Below, in pieces: positions 37,239 through 48,327 of a DNA stretch of 64,000 nt. The position numbers and the translations under genes are program-made. Source of the stretch: Chamaecyparis obtusa (lineage: Eukaryota > Streptophyta > Pinopsida > Cupressales > Cupressaceae); assembly GCA_027943335.1 (NCBI GenBank), contig BSBK01003560.1, forward strand, positions 434,001 to 498,000, written 5' to 3'. The notes beneath the pieces are model-generated. The model saw only the letters and a list, made by a program, of their open reading frames with translations. It made no database searches and was not told the origin of the DNA. Within the stretch, counting starts at the first letter, position 1, and each line of letters opens with the position of its first letter.

Positions 37239-37529
37239 AATTAGAGCTCAATGCATTTCATAAACCAAAGAAGAAGCTCAAAATTATCTCTACGTCTATT
37301 ATTACTATTTCACTTGAGCCCATAAAATTTGAAGGTTCCAGAGCAAATAGGAATCTAAAATTTAAATCTACTTTAAATGTTAAGGTAAATGTAAATAGAT
37401 TATAATTTTATTAAAATGGTTTTGGAAAAGTAGTATAGAGAACACATTGAAATGAAATATTATAATGATATTAAAATTATTTTAATCCATTTTATTATGT
37501 AATAATCTTGTCACATGATGTCCTTCAAT

Positions 37530-37617
37530 GCCAGTATTAAACAGTGAGCTCATGAATAATGTATGATGCCCTAGCTTGCAGCCCGTGCGCCATCAAGACA
37601 TTTCCTCATGAAATGAT
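37530..37617 (-). repeat. Array fragment cut by layer 4
   Basis: An inverted 240-bp unit up to ATTTCCTCATGAAATGAT, interrupted exactly at the ATGAT target site. It continues at 59218. Confidence 0.85.
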
Positions 37618-38951
37618 TGATGAGGCATATTAATGTCATACTTTTGAATGCCTTAGGATAATATTTGCTATACCTTTTTGCCTCATTTTGATACATTTAC
37701 TACAAAGACTTATGATTTTTTGCTACTATATGGCATGCTGCCAACAGACATTTAATATGGTTTAATCATACTTAATATACTATGCTTAGATAAAATGCTA
37801 TATTTCTTGATCTGAAAGCTAATGTTGTGTTTTGAATAAGTAAGAGTAGATGTTTGAATGTGATTGATTATGTGTGTTCTAGTAATTACTATCATAAATA
37901 TCTTATCCTAACCTTTAAAGGCATAGTGCATTGGAATAGAATATGTTGTTTTGACTAGGTCTGGAGCATTCATCCATGAAGTGTCTCACCCGATCCTCCT
38001 GCAGCTTTCGACGGAAGAACATTCAATGTAGCACCTATTGAAGGAGCAAGGTGGCAGTCTCTGTGATGAGTTAGGTGGCGTGCCAATTTCTCCGAGAGGA
38101 TTGAGGCATGAATGGAAGTTGGATTTGCTGTCACGAAAATTCTCTCCTCCGCTTCGGGATCAATCTGTTTAGTCTTTAAATCTTTCCTTCTTTCTAGTCA
38201 TTAATATTGTAATAAAGATCAGCCTGTTTCTACGGTGTGGTTAGAAGTTAGTTAGAAGCTTTTCCCTTTAAATAAAGCCCTACTCCTGCATGAGCACAAC
38301 AACAAAGGGCATTGTTAAATATATAGAAATAGTTTTCAGCTAGTTTCACGGTGTTATGAGAATTTTGTACTTTGATATTCAATCAATAAAATGAAGTGTT
38401 GATATTCAGTTGAGTGCAATTGTGATTTAGGATACTCATCCAAGGGGGCCCACTTGATGAGAAGTCCACAGTAAAATAGAATCATATTAGCTAGAAGCAT
38501 TTACTGCATTTTTGATGATTAAGTGCTCAATGTTGAACTGCTCTTGCAGCCAAAGTTACAGATCGGCTAACGCCTCCTGCAACCAAAGTCGTAGAACAAC
38601 AGAAGTATCATGGCATAGTTTGTAAGAATTTGCATATCTTGTTGATAGTTATATTCTTGTAGCTTCTATTCCAACACTTACTTTTCTACAAACTTCAGCT
38701 TAAGCATTACTTTAGTATTCATTTCCTGCAATTGTAGTATTGTTTTCCTTCAACATTTACTTCCTGCAGCAAAAATAATGCATGGCTAAATAGTACTTGG
38801 TGCATATAATTTGCTGGCCCATTTCAAGTGATACATCCCTGGTTTGACTTACTAAATGAATTTCCATAAGGACGATAAGCTACTCGGTTGGATGTCTAAT
38901 CCCTGAGTTTGGAATTATACCTAGTTTCTGAGCCTTTATAGGAAGTGATCA
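37618..38951 (+). repeat. Layer 4 5' LTR
   Basis: 1334 bp. It lacks the 5S-bearing insertion present in the 3' LTR: GGGCATTGTTAAATATATAG is uninterrupted at about 38307-38326. Confidence 0.9.
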
Positions 38952-38956
38952 TTTTT

Positions 38957-38973
38957 TGCGCCGCTATCGAGGA
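38957..38973 (+). promoter_or_regulatory. Primer-binding site of layer 4
   Basis: TGCGCCGCTATCGAGG lies six bases after the LTR end. It resembles a mutated TGGCGCCGTTGCCGGGG, the complement of the tRNA-Asp 3' end. Confidence 0.65.
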
Positions 38974-39199
38974 TGGTGCTGAACCAAGTCTTCACTAAGC
39001 CATTGTTAGAATTTGTTTCATTTCTAGTTTGTTAGACTACATTAATTTTAGGAGAATTTTGTAAGCCACCTCACTCCCTACTATCTGTATGCATAACCGA
39101 AGAAGAGACGCCAGAGGATGGTACTTGTCAAACTAATTAAATCACCCATTGGAGGAAGAAAGTTCATTTTTTGATGCCACCATTGACCTCCTTGAAACT

Positions 39200-40650
39200 A
39201 TGTCATCCTCCTCATCCTCTGAAGAAGAATAGGTTGATTCTTTTGAAGAGCAACCTAAAATTAACAAATTTGCAGACATCTTTGCTCACCTAAGAGCTCA
39301 TTTTCTTGAAAACCCAGTCAGTCAAGAAAAATCATTACAGCTAGTCGTATACCAACCTCCTTATCAGCCACCTCTGTGACCCATAAATCCTACCAGGATG
39401 GCTAATCTCCCTGCTTTTCCATTCCCCATTTCTAACCAACAAGACACCAACAACCTTAAGAACATACCATCTTTTGCCTTGCCAAAATTCTATGGTTTAG
39501 TAACAGAAGACCTAGATACCTTTCTCTTTGAGTTTGATATCCTGTGTAGAAGTTATGACTACACCTCTGATGCTCACAAGCTCAAACTATTTCCTACAAC
39601 CCTTAAGGAGTTTGCTTTGCGTTGGTTATGGGCCTAGGATAGGATTTTGCCCAGGATTGAATAGGAATGCAAGAAGCATTCTTAACTAAGTATAAGGAAT
39701 ATTGTCAGGGCACTGATATGAAAGGAGAAGACCTTTTTAAAATGACTCAAAAAGAGAATGAGTCACTTGAAGACTATATCTCACAGTTCATGTATTGTCT
39801 ACAAAGGAACACAAAGCATGAGCTTAATGAAGAATCTCAGAAGTTGCTATTTCTTAGAGGAATACAAGATGGATGCACTAAAGCTTTAGATTTGATGGCA
39901 GGAGGAGATATAACTCAATCTAGTTGGGATGACATAAAGAAAATATGCCTCAAATATTCACGTGTTGCTGGGAAAAGAGGAAGAGGTTACAAACCAGCAA
40001 TAGGAAGGACAAATGGTTTAGGCGCTTCCAAATCAGAGATAACTCATCTCCTATCTGACTTTAAGCAAGATAATATCAACAATATGGCCACGCGGATGGA
40101 TACTCTACAGGCCAAGAAGAAGCATGAGGAAGTAGAGGCTATGTTAGCATAATTCTACCCACATTGTTGACAAAAGAAGAGAGAGTGCCAATGTAAACTG
40201 ATTGCAAATATGGAGGCCACCAAGATGCCAACTGACTACAAGCCAGTTGAACAAGCAGATGGACATCTATTCTTTGTTGCTCAAAGATGACCATAGGCAC
40301 AATGACAAGGTATGCCTCAGGACCCACTTACATTTAGTAGTCCATTTTATAACAATCAATGGCAACCTTCTATGAATTATCAAAATCCACCCTAGAACAA
40401 CTATCAAAATCAGTGGCAAAATTACCCTAGTCTGCAATGGCAAAATCCTCAAGGGAGTTGGCAACAACCCTAAGGGTCTTGGCAACCACCACAGGGTAAT
40501 TGGCAGTAGAATCCTCAGTGGTGAGGAAACCAACAATGGCCACTTCAATCCCAGGGATACATGAATCCGCCTCTTTAGGCACCACAATAGTAAGCACTCT
40601 TACCACCATCAGCTGCTAATAACCAACCTCCAAAACCAACCCAATTGCCT
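39200..40650 (+). pseudogene. Layer 4 gag
   Basis: An in-frame ATG at 39200 starts a serine/acidic N-terminus. The retrotransposon gag domain covers about 39450-39960: ALPKFYGLVTEDLDTFLFEF, then KLKLFPTTLKEFALRWLWA, and after a frameshift near 39640-39667 MQEAFLTKYKEYCQG, ESLEDYISQFMYCLQ and LLFLRGIQDG. The C-terminal part (40280-40600) is Q/N/P/W-rich (NNQWQPSMNYQNPP, NPQGSWQQP) as in Athila Gag. No clean CCHC knuckle is visible. Premature stops are mostly TAG or TGA. Gag would form the particle around the element RNA. Confidence 0.8.
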
Positions 40651-40929
40651 ACGCAGCTGCAACCAAACCCAAACAATAGGCCTCCCACACCTCAGCAAAA
40701 TGTATATAATACTGATCAAATGTAGTATCCCATGCAATATCCTACCTATGCAATCACCCTTGATGATATACACCTATGGTCTGGGACTACTTTTCCTACT
40801 CCCGAACATCCAATAATAACTAAAGTACCCCAAGAGGAGCCTGTCCTAATATAAAATACAATTCCTCTTCCTAAAACGCAACCTATTGCTAATCAGAGCC
40901 CCCCTACTGGGCCACCTTTTCCACAAAGG

Positions 40930-41856
40930 TTGCAACCAACCAATCCTAAGCCTGCTTCAGAAACCAAATTTAACATCCTCGATCAATTAAAGAATGTCAA
41001 TGTCCAAATACCTTTATTCCAAGCCATTAAGGATGTTCCCACCTACAACAAAGCCATAAAAGAAGCCTTCTTTAAGAAGCCTAGTTGCAAAAGAAAAGAT
41101 CCTCAGATGGTGCATGTGTTAGGAAAGCTCGCTGACATCATGTTAGGCAAGCTTACCATCCCAAAATATTCTGACCCAGGCAGTCCTGTTGTCGAAGTCA
41201 TTATTAATGGGACCACCATTAACAATGTATTGGTAGATCTTGGAGCAACTAAAAATGTTATGACCAGAGATATAATGCAACAACTTGGTATATATAACCT
41301 CCGAACCACTCCAACTATCTTGCATCTCGCAGACAATTCAACTGTAAAGCCTAATGGAATGATTAAGGATATAATTTTTGACCTTGCAACCTGGTCATAC
41401 CCAACAAATTTCATGATCTTGTCACCAAAGGTCACATTAGGAGGATATCTTATTATACTAGGTAGGCCATGGCTAGCAACTGTTGATGCTCATATTGGTT
41501 TTCGCTTAGGGGATATGACCATTTCTGATGGCCGCCATACTCAGACTCTTTTCCTATATCCTCCTGCTCAACCCCAAATGGAATTAGCCTCACCAATCTG
41601 GCCTAACATAGGAGAAGAAGCTGAGGTTATCAATTCAGTGTCAAAACTAATGATGATACAAAGGGACCCCTTCCTGCAGCTTCAGGACGAAGACAAGGTA
41701 ATCACAAATATCCTGCAAAATAAGTATGGATCAAGTCTGGATTCTCTGGGCTATTCTTCCAAAGATTGCTCTCTACAAGTCTTAAACCTAGATTGCCAAT
41801 GGTCATCTCCTACAGCCAAAGAACTCTATCACCAATTGCTTCCCCATGAGATATAG
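40930..41856 (+). pseudogene. Layer 4 aspartic protease region of pol
   Basis: An open 308-codon stretch. At about residue 103 it has NVLVDLGATKNVM, the D-L/S/T-G-A active-site loop, and about 75 residues later YLIILGRPWLAT, the hydrophobic-hydrophobic-G segment of retropepsins. It would cut the Gag-Pol polyprotein. The stretch upstream (40650-40930) is proline-rich with stops. It is the least damaged part of the element. Confidence 0.85.
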
Positions 41857-41869
41857 GTACCCTCATTTA

Positions 41870-42873
41870 CAGATGCATCTATGATAGAGATGACTAAGCA
41901 AATAGAGGTTTCCTCTGAATGTTACCTGAACATCAATGGAAAATTAACTACACAGCAGCAAACATCTTTGACTAAGACACTGAAGGCCCATACTAGAGCA
42001 TTTTCTTGGGATTATTCTAACATGAAAGGTTTGGATCCAAAACTATGCACTCATTAGATCTATCTAAAAGAAGATAAACCTCTAGTAAGGCAATTCCAAA
42101 GGCAAGTGAATCCAACCTTAAGAGAAATCGTTAAAATAGAATTGTAAAAACTTCTCAATGCTGGATTCATATATCCAATATCTGACAGTCAATGGGTTTC
42201 TCCATTAGTTATTGTGCCCAAAAAAGGAGGCAAATGGCGGGTGTGTGTAGACTATAGGGAACTCAATAATGCAACCAAAAAGGATCATTTTCCCCTTCCA
42301 TTCATTGACCAAGTCTTGGATTCTCTAGCAAGCAAAAAGTAATTTTCTTTCCTAGATGAGTATAGTGGGTACAATCAAATCTGCATCTTTGCAGAAGATT
42401 GGGAGAAGACAACTTTCACTTTCCCTTGGGGAACTTTTGCCTATTATGTTCTTCCATTTGGTCTTTGTAATGCTCCAACAACCTTTCAGAGAGTAGTCAT
42501 CAACATATTTGTTGATATCTCTCATGACTGTATGGAGATCTATATGGATGATTTCACAACCTATGGTGAAACCTATGAAGAAGCCTTAAGCAATCTCGAC
42601 AAGGTCTTGAAAAGATGTGAAGAGCATAATCTTTCTCTCAATAGCAAGAAATGCTTCATGATGATGCAAGAAGGGATAGTACTTGGCCACTCTATATCTG
42701 CAGTAGGAATACAAGTGGACCTGACAAAGATTGAGATCATTCAAAACCTTCTCACACCAACCAAGAAAAAAGATGTCCGAAGTTTTCTAGGACATGCAGG
42801 CTACTACAGAAGGTTTATAAAGGATTTTAGTAAAATGGCTAGTCCTCTTCACACTCTTCTCACTAAATATTGA
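41870..42873 (+). pseudogene. Layer 4 reverse transcriptase
   Basis: Consecutive RT blocks are readable: LLNAGFIYPISDSQWVSPLV, VPKKGGKWRVCVDYRELN, FSFLDEYSGYNQI (motif A, with the catalytic Asp in LDEY), FAYYVLPFGLCNAPTTFQR and EIYMDDF (motif C, with both aspartates present at about 42541-42555). Then come GIVLGHSIS and RSFLGHAGYYRRFI. In-frame stops occur near 42055, 42147 and 42342. Although the catalytic residues survive, the stops make it inactive. Confidence 0.9.
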
Positions 42874-42889
42874 GAATTCAACTAGACCC

Positions 42890-43330
42890 TAGACTGTGAA
42901 ACAACCTTCCTGTAGCTTAAGATAGTCCTTATAACAACCCTAGTCTTGCGCGGACCCAAATGGGAACTTTCATTCCATATACACACTGATGCCTCCAATC
43001 ATGCCATAGGAGTTGTGCTAGGCCAAAAGGAGGATTCCATTGAACATGCTATATACTTCATCAGCAAGAATCTTCAAGGATCTGAATTGAATTATACGGT
43101 CACTGAAAAGGAGCTCTTGGCAGTCATCTTTGCACTCAATAAATTCTGTCACTACATAACAGGTTATCATATTTTTGTGCATATGGATCATGCAACCATT
43201 AAATATCTTGCTAATAAGCCTACTATCACAGGCCGCTTGGCTAGATGGCTTCTCTTATTGTAGGAGTTTGATATCACCATAGTGGACAAGCCAGGAAAAT
43301 CCAAAGTAGTCGTAGATTTCCTCTCATGAC
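42890..43330 (+). pseudogene. Layer 4 RNase H
   Basis: HIHTDASNHAIGVVLGQ (first Asp), TVTEKELLAVIFAL (Glu), IFVHMDHATIKYL (second Asp) and a final GKSKVVVDFLS form the D-E-D-D set in order. Stops at about 43261 and 43328. Confidence 0.88.
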
Positions 43331-43871
43331 TGCAGAACACGGATGAACCTCAACCTATTAATGATAGCTTCCCTGATGATCATTTGTTCTCTATTTCAGC
43401 TAAAACACCTTGGTATGTGGATATTGCCAATTACTTGGTCTCTCAAAAGGTACCTCCCTATTTCTCACCAAAAGAAAAGATGCTTCTAATAGAAAAGACT
43501 TTCAATTTTTCATGGATTGTTGATTGTCTATTCTATAATGGGCCTGCCCAAATATTAAGATGGTGTGTAAGGGAGGATGAAACTTATGACATCCTTCACG
43601 CATGTCATAATGAGCCTTGTGGAGGACATTTTGTAGCTAAGAGAACAATAATCAAGATACTGAATATAGGATATTATTGGCTAACACTCCATAGAGATGC
43701 AGTCAACTATACAAGGAAATGTGACCGATGCCAAAGGATGGGATGCCCAACAAAATCTAATGAGATGCCCCTCTTTCCACAAGTGGTGGCCACTCCATTT
43801 GACAAATGGGGATTAGATTTTGTAGGACCTATTACTCCATCTTCCAATGAAAATTCCTACTTCCTTGTATG

Positions 43872-44816
43872 TGTATGCACCCTAAAATGGTCGCCTAGAC
43901 TTTGGGCCCCATTTATTTGATTTATCAATCCTGAATCATTTTTATCAATAATCAATATTTTCAACATTATTAATTTCTTGATCAAGTCTTAATTTCGATC
44001 ATATATTGGATTTTTATCCTTGGGCTAACCATTTATCCTAAGTCTTTATTTAATTAAAAGGAATATTTCCTCCCCTTTTGATTAAATAAAAAGCTCCACT
44101 TTTCCTCTTATCCTAAGTTGCACAAATAAAACATTATTCTTATTTCACAAAAAGGAAAAAAGTACTTTTTGTCTCACATGAGGCTCAAAATTCAACACTT
44201 CACTCTCATTGGAGGATACTTGTGCACATGGATTGCTCCTCTTTCAACCTCCACCGCCGATTAAGACTTTTGCCTCTTAATCTCAATGGTCCGTTCCTTT
44301 GCATTTCTTATAAAAGGAAAGCTCTCTCCTCCATTTTCATATCATGTTTTGAATACTAATCTTATGATGCAGGAATTCTTGGAGACTTTTTGGAGCTTTT
44401 GGAAACCTTATTGTTCTTAGTCTTTCATTCGTGCATTTTAGCTTTCATGGCATCTAGTTTAGTTTCCTTTGATGCAATAGATTTAACTCACATAGCTTAA
44501 TAGGAGGGATTTGTAACACTTGTTCTTTCCATTCCATAGCTTAGTTGCATTGCATTTTCATTTTCATAGACTAGTTTGCATTGCTTTTTCATAGTGATTC
44601 TTGAGGATATTGGCACTCTTTCTCTTGTCCTCATTCGAATCTCTCATTGTGTGGTTGACTAGCAAGGTCATAAGCTTGTAGCTCTAGCTGAGAGCAAACA
44701 CATCATAGTCCCTTGCAACTCCATGCATAGAGAGCTATGAGCCACTTTGTGAGGCCTCATTCTTGAGCAACCTTGCATGTAATGGTTCATAGAAGTGCAC
44801 CTTTTTAGTGTGTACA
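43872..44816 (+). repeat. Layer 5a 5' LTR
   Basis: 945 bp, with TATAAAAG at 44309-44316 as the likely promoter. Confidence 0.92.
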
Positions 44817-44819
44817 TTT

Positions 44820-44836
44820 TTGGCGCCCACCGTGAG
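44820..44836 (+). promoter_or_regulatory. Primer-binding site of layer 5a
   Basis: TGGCGCCCACCGTGAGG lies three bases after the LTR end, the kind of site seen in Tat-lineage gypsy elements. Confidence 0.8.
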
Positions 44837-47526
44837 GCAAGACAGCTCTGTTTTGTCCTTTTTTTTCTTGCATTTCTGCTGCATGTTTCGACTATTCTAA
44901 TTTTTTTTGTGATTTTCGTGCGCTGTCTGTACTTCTGTGCATCACTGTCACAAAGTCTCGCGTGAGCTTCTGTACTTCCTCGTGTGAGCTTCTGTGCTTC
45001 CTTGCGCGGGTCTGCATTCTGTCTCGCGTGAGCTTCTGTGCTTCTTCGCGCGGGACTGTGTTCTGTCTTGCGCGGGCTTCTGTACTTCCTCACACGGCCT
45101 GCATTCTATCTCGCATGAGTTTTTGTACTTCCTCGTGTGGGCCTGCATTCTATCTCATGTGAGTTTCTGTACTTCCTTGCACAGGCCTGCATTCTATCTC
45201 GCGCGAGTTTCTGTACTTCCTCGCGCATGCCTGCATTCTGTCTCACGTGAGCTTCTGTGCTTCTTCGCGCGGGACTGTTCTATCTCATGCGGGCTTCTGT
45301 ACTTCCTTGCGTGGGCTTGCATTCTGTCTCGCGTGAGCTTCTATGCTTCTTCACGCGGGATTGTGTTCTGTCTCGCGCGGGCTTCTGTACTTTCTCACGC
45401 GACCTTTGTACTGTCTTGTGCGAAATTTTGTGATAGACAGAGACCAGAATTCTAGATTCATCGGTTTGCTTGCTGTTTTTGACTTTTTAATTTTTTTTTA
45501 AAATTTTAGCGTTTTCAAATCCGTGCCACTCTGGAAAATGGGCACCTATTTTTTTTGAAATTTTGCAAATGGTATTGAAAATCAAAGTGTGATATATCAT
45601 TGGAAAGGTCTTTCTGAGCCTAATCCAACCATGATGGTTTCATTTTCAAATTTTATCATTTGATTAGCTATTTTACATGTAGATTATCTAATTTTTGATG
45701 TGCTAACCCTTGTGGGCCTAACAAGTTGTGGTTGTAGGTGCACTTGCTTGAATATTTTGTCAAAATCGCATGTCAAAGAGGGCTACTAACAATTTTTGCA
45801 GGGCTGCCCAAAAAGCATAAAAACAAAAAAAAATAAAAAAACTTGCTTGTTTATTTGCTTTCCTTTTAAGTGTGGCAAAAACTAATTGTTTCATTTATTA
45901 GACACTTAAGATCTTGTTGTAGGAATTCTTGGGTGGTAGGAGAAGTATGCTCTTCACCATTTTGGTGAACCAGAAAATCTTGACCCATCTTTGAATTTTG
46001 AAAACAAGAGGGTAAATGAACTTTGCTTGGTGTGTTTGGGAGAAATTCTTGAGATAGGGGAGTATGCTCTTCACCCTTGTGGTGAACCAAAAACCTTGAA
46101 CCTCAAGAGTTAATCCACTTTTTGTTTAGATTTAGAATCTTTTAGCAGGCTTGCTCTTGAGCAATCAAGAGGAACGACCCAAGTGGGGACAAGCTTTTTG
46201 CCGGATCTTCCAACCCACTATAATCTCAAGGCTATCGAGGACACAAAACCTTGGTAGACATAACACTTGTCTTCGCTTGATGTGAGTAGCTCATGGGATC
46301 GTGACCATGGGGAAAGCATTGAGCAAGAATGCTTAAGGTACTCTTGAGGCTGCGAGGTCCTAGTCCTTTATAAGGAGCAAGAGGGGTGTTATGAACGGAA
46401 GCCCTTACTAAGAACCATAGGTTAGAGGCCACCTTATTTAGCCGCTTATCTTCTTAGTGCAACGATTGATCCAAGTGGACTAACCTGGATCACCCCAAGA
46501 TACTCACCATATGTGTCCCTTTGGTTGTGTTGTTTGACACTTCCATGACAAAGCCAATATCTCTTGTGGGCAACCACTTGGTGTGAGGCAAGGGGGCATC
46601 AAGTTGTGGGCTAAGTTGGTAAGTATTAAGCCTTGTCTTGTAGGTAGATATTTCTTGAAGTGTCTTGGATTGTGTGATGCTAGTGTAAACATTCTCACAT
46701 ACAAACAATCGGTAGCTTCCATAGGGTGCAATTTTATTTTTGATATCACAAGTGCTTGTCTTGGCAAGGTTGCTTTTGCCCTTGTTTCATGTGTTTGAAG
46801 ACATGTTTGATCCTCTACTATTTGCAAACCTATCCAATTGCTATTGAATTTGTGATTTAAATCAGACATTTTCACCCTCACATTCGAAAACTTGAAATTA
46901 GACCTTAAAAAAACTCAAAATTTTGCACAAATTGGTCAAGATCAACATCAATATCACATTAGCCAAAGAGAAATATCGCATTAGAAGGTTGTTCTTGGTG
47001 AGAAAGTTTATCTCTAGAATTGTGAGCTACATTCTTGGGAAATTCTTGTACTCTTATTGTCTAAATAATTTTTATTTAATCTCAATTTCAATTATATTTT
47101 GGCCTAGCCCAACCTCCTAGTTCAAAAGTGCAAGGGTAGTCACCCTTTGATTTGAAGCACCTCTTTGACAGTGTTGGTAAAGCCCCTTCTTCTATCTTTT
47201 CATTTCTCTTTGGACAATAGAGAACTTTGATTATCCTAGTTTGGTGTTGACATTTTGTGAGGTCATCCTATTACCAAGGGTCTTCTATTTTCAGTCTTCC
47301 TTGGTCAGTCCAGATCTTAGATCCTAGGTGTTGTCATGTTGCTCAACATCTCAATGAACGTTATGGTATCAATTGCACAAGATGGCTCTTAGTCTTCTTC
47401 TTTATTCTCCATTTTCCATGTTCTTCTAAAGTCTTCTATTCCCATGGGAAATTCTTCTTCTTCTTCTTGATTCTTTTCCTCTTACTATCTAGTCTACTTT
47501 CTTCTTTTCATCTATTCATTTCTTTC
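44837..47526 (+). other. 5' leader of layer 5a
   Basis: 2.7 kb without supported coding capacity. It contains the minisatellite at 44955-45440, two conserved hairpins (about 45951-45973 and 46065-46088), and stretches collinear with 16453-18638 of copy A. Confidence 0.65.
44955..45440 (+). repeat. Minisatellite of CG-rich units in the leader
   Basis: Repeats of TCTCGCGTGAGCTTCTGTGC, CTTCGCGCGGGACTGT and CCTGCATTCTATC variants, about 30-35 bp each in higher-order groups. It is unusually CpG-rich against its surroundings. At the corresponding place copy A has only a short unrelated stretch (about 18290-18520). The long frames on both strands are repeat artefacts. Confidence 0.85.
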
Positions 47527-48327
47527 ATGCTTGATTCCTATTCTTCTAGAACCATGAATTGCAACTACCTTGACATGGAACCTCTCTTGAGAATGGATGA
47601 TCTTCAACTCATTTCTCAATTTGAAGAATTTTGTTCCTCCAATGGTTCTTCTAAATATGGCATGGGTGATAAACTTATAGCAAAAATAAAAGAAAAGTCA
47701 ATTAAATCAGATGCCTTTGCTAGAATCATACTCATGATCTCATCCAAATATTCTTCATCTTCTAATCATTCCACACATTCTAAAACTTATCATGATTCTT
47801 CTAAACATCATTCGAATTCCTCATCTTCCAAGTCTTATCATGACTCTTCTAAACATTATTCGAATTCCTCATTATCCAAGTCTTCTTCTTCCACTAAGTC
47901 TTCATTTTCCTCTTCTTCACGATCTCGTTCTTCTTCTACTTCTCCCAAGAGTCTTACTTCTCTTCAGCAGACATACCATAAAGAGCAATGTGATAGTCCT
48001 TATGATGTCTCTTCCACAAAGAGTGATACACCCACCTATGATGACTATGATGACTATGATGATGGACAATGTAGTGATGCCCATGAAACTTCTATTCCTA
48101 AGCATCATCCTCATGGTACACTTGTGATTTCTAAGGGGGAGTCGTATTGGGTGGACTATGATGGTGATCCATATGACTCTAAATTTGAAGAATTCTTTGA
48201 TGATTTTTGTGAACAATACAATATTTCTACTGAGGAAGAGAAAATCTACCACACTGATTTCAAACGTCAAAAGAATCTCTCCTCTAAAAGTTCTCATGTT
48301 GAAAATAAAGGTTGCACTCTCAAGTAA
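47527..48327 (+). CDS. Layer 5a ORF, first half (Ser/Asp-rich, unknown function)
   Basis: The ATG at 47527 is chosen because copy A has the same start (MLDSxSSRTMN); the frame is open further upstream. 266 codons. The N-terminus (MEPLLRMDDLQLISQFEEFC ... GDKLIAKIKEKSIKSDAFAR) is predicted helical. It is followed by a serine/histidine/lysine-rich repeat (YHDSSKHHSNSSSSK), an acidic block (DDYDDYDDG) and YWVDYDGDPYDSKFEEFFDD. A TAA at 48325-48327 ends it, and the next 21 bases are in the same frame as the second half. It may be a gag-like protein by position just after the leader, but no known domain is seen. Confidence 0.6.
   Translation: MLDSYSSRTMNCNYLDMEPLLRMDDLQLISQFEEFCSSNGSSKYGMGDKLIAKIKEKSIKSDAFARIILMISSKYSSSSNHSTHSKTYHDSSKHHSNSSSSKSYHDSSKHYSNSSLSKSSSSTKSSFSSSSRSRSSSTSPKSLTSLQQTYHKEQCDSPYDVSSTKSDTPTYDDYDDYDDGQCSDAHETSIPKHHPHGTLVISKGESYWVDYDGDPYDSKFEEFFDDFCEQYNISTEEEKIYHTDFKRQKNLSSKSSHVENKGCTLK

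Noticed and set aside
40139..40609. Minus-strand frames of 60-106 codons over the gag tail
   Set aside because: Shadows of the Q/N/P-rich gag C-terminus.
44955..45440. Evenly spaced repeats suggesting a CRISPR-like array, and long Ser/Cys-rich frames
   Set aside because: Units are contiguous variants without unique spacers in a plant retrotransposon leader. Frames on both strands are repeat artefacts.
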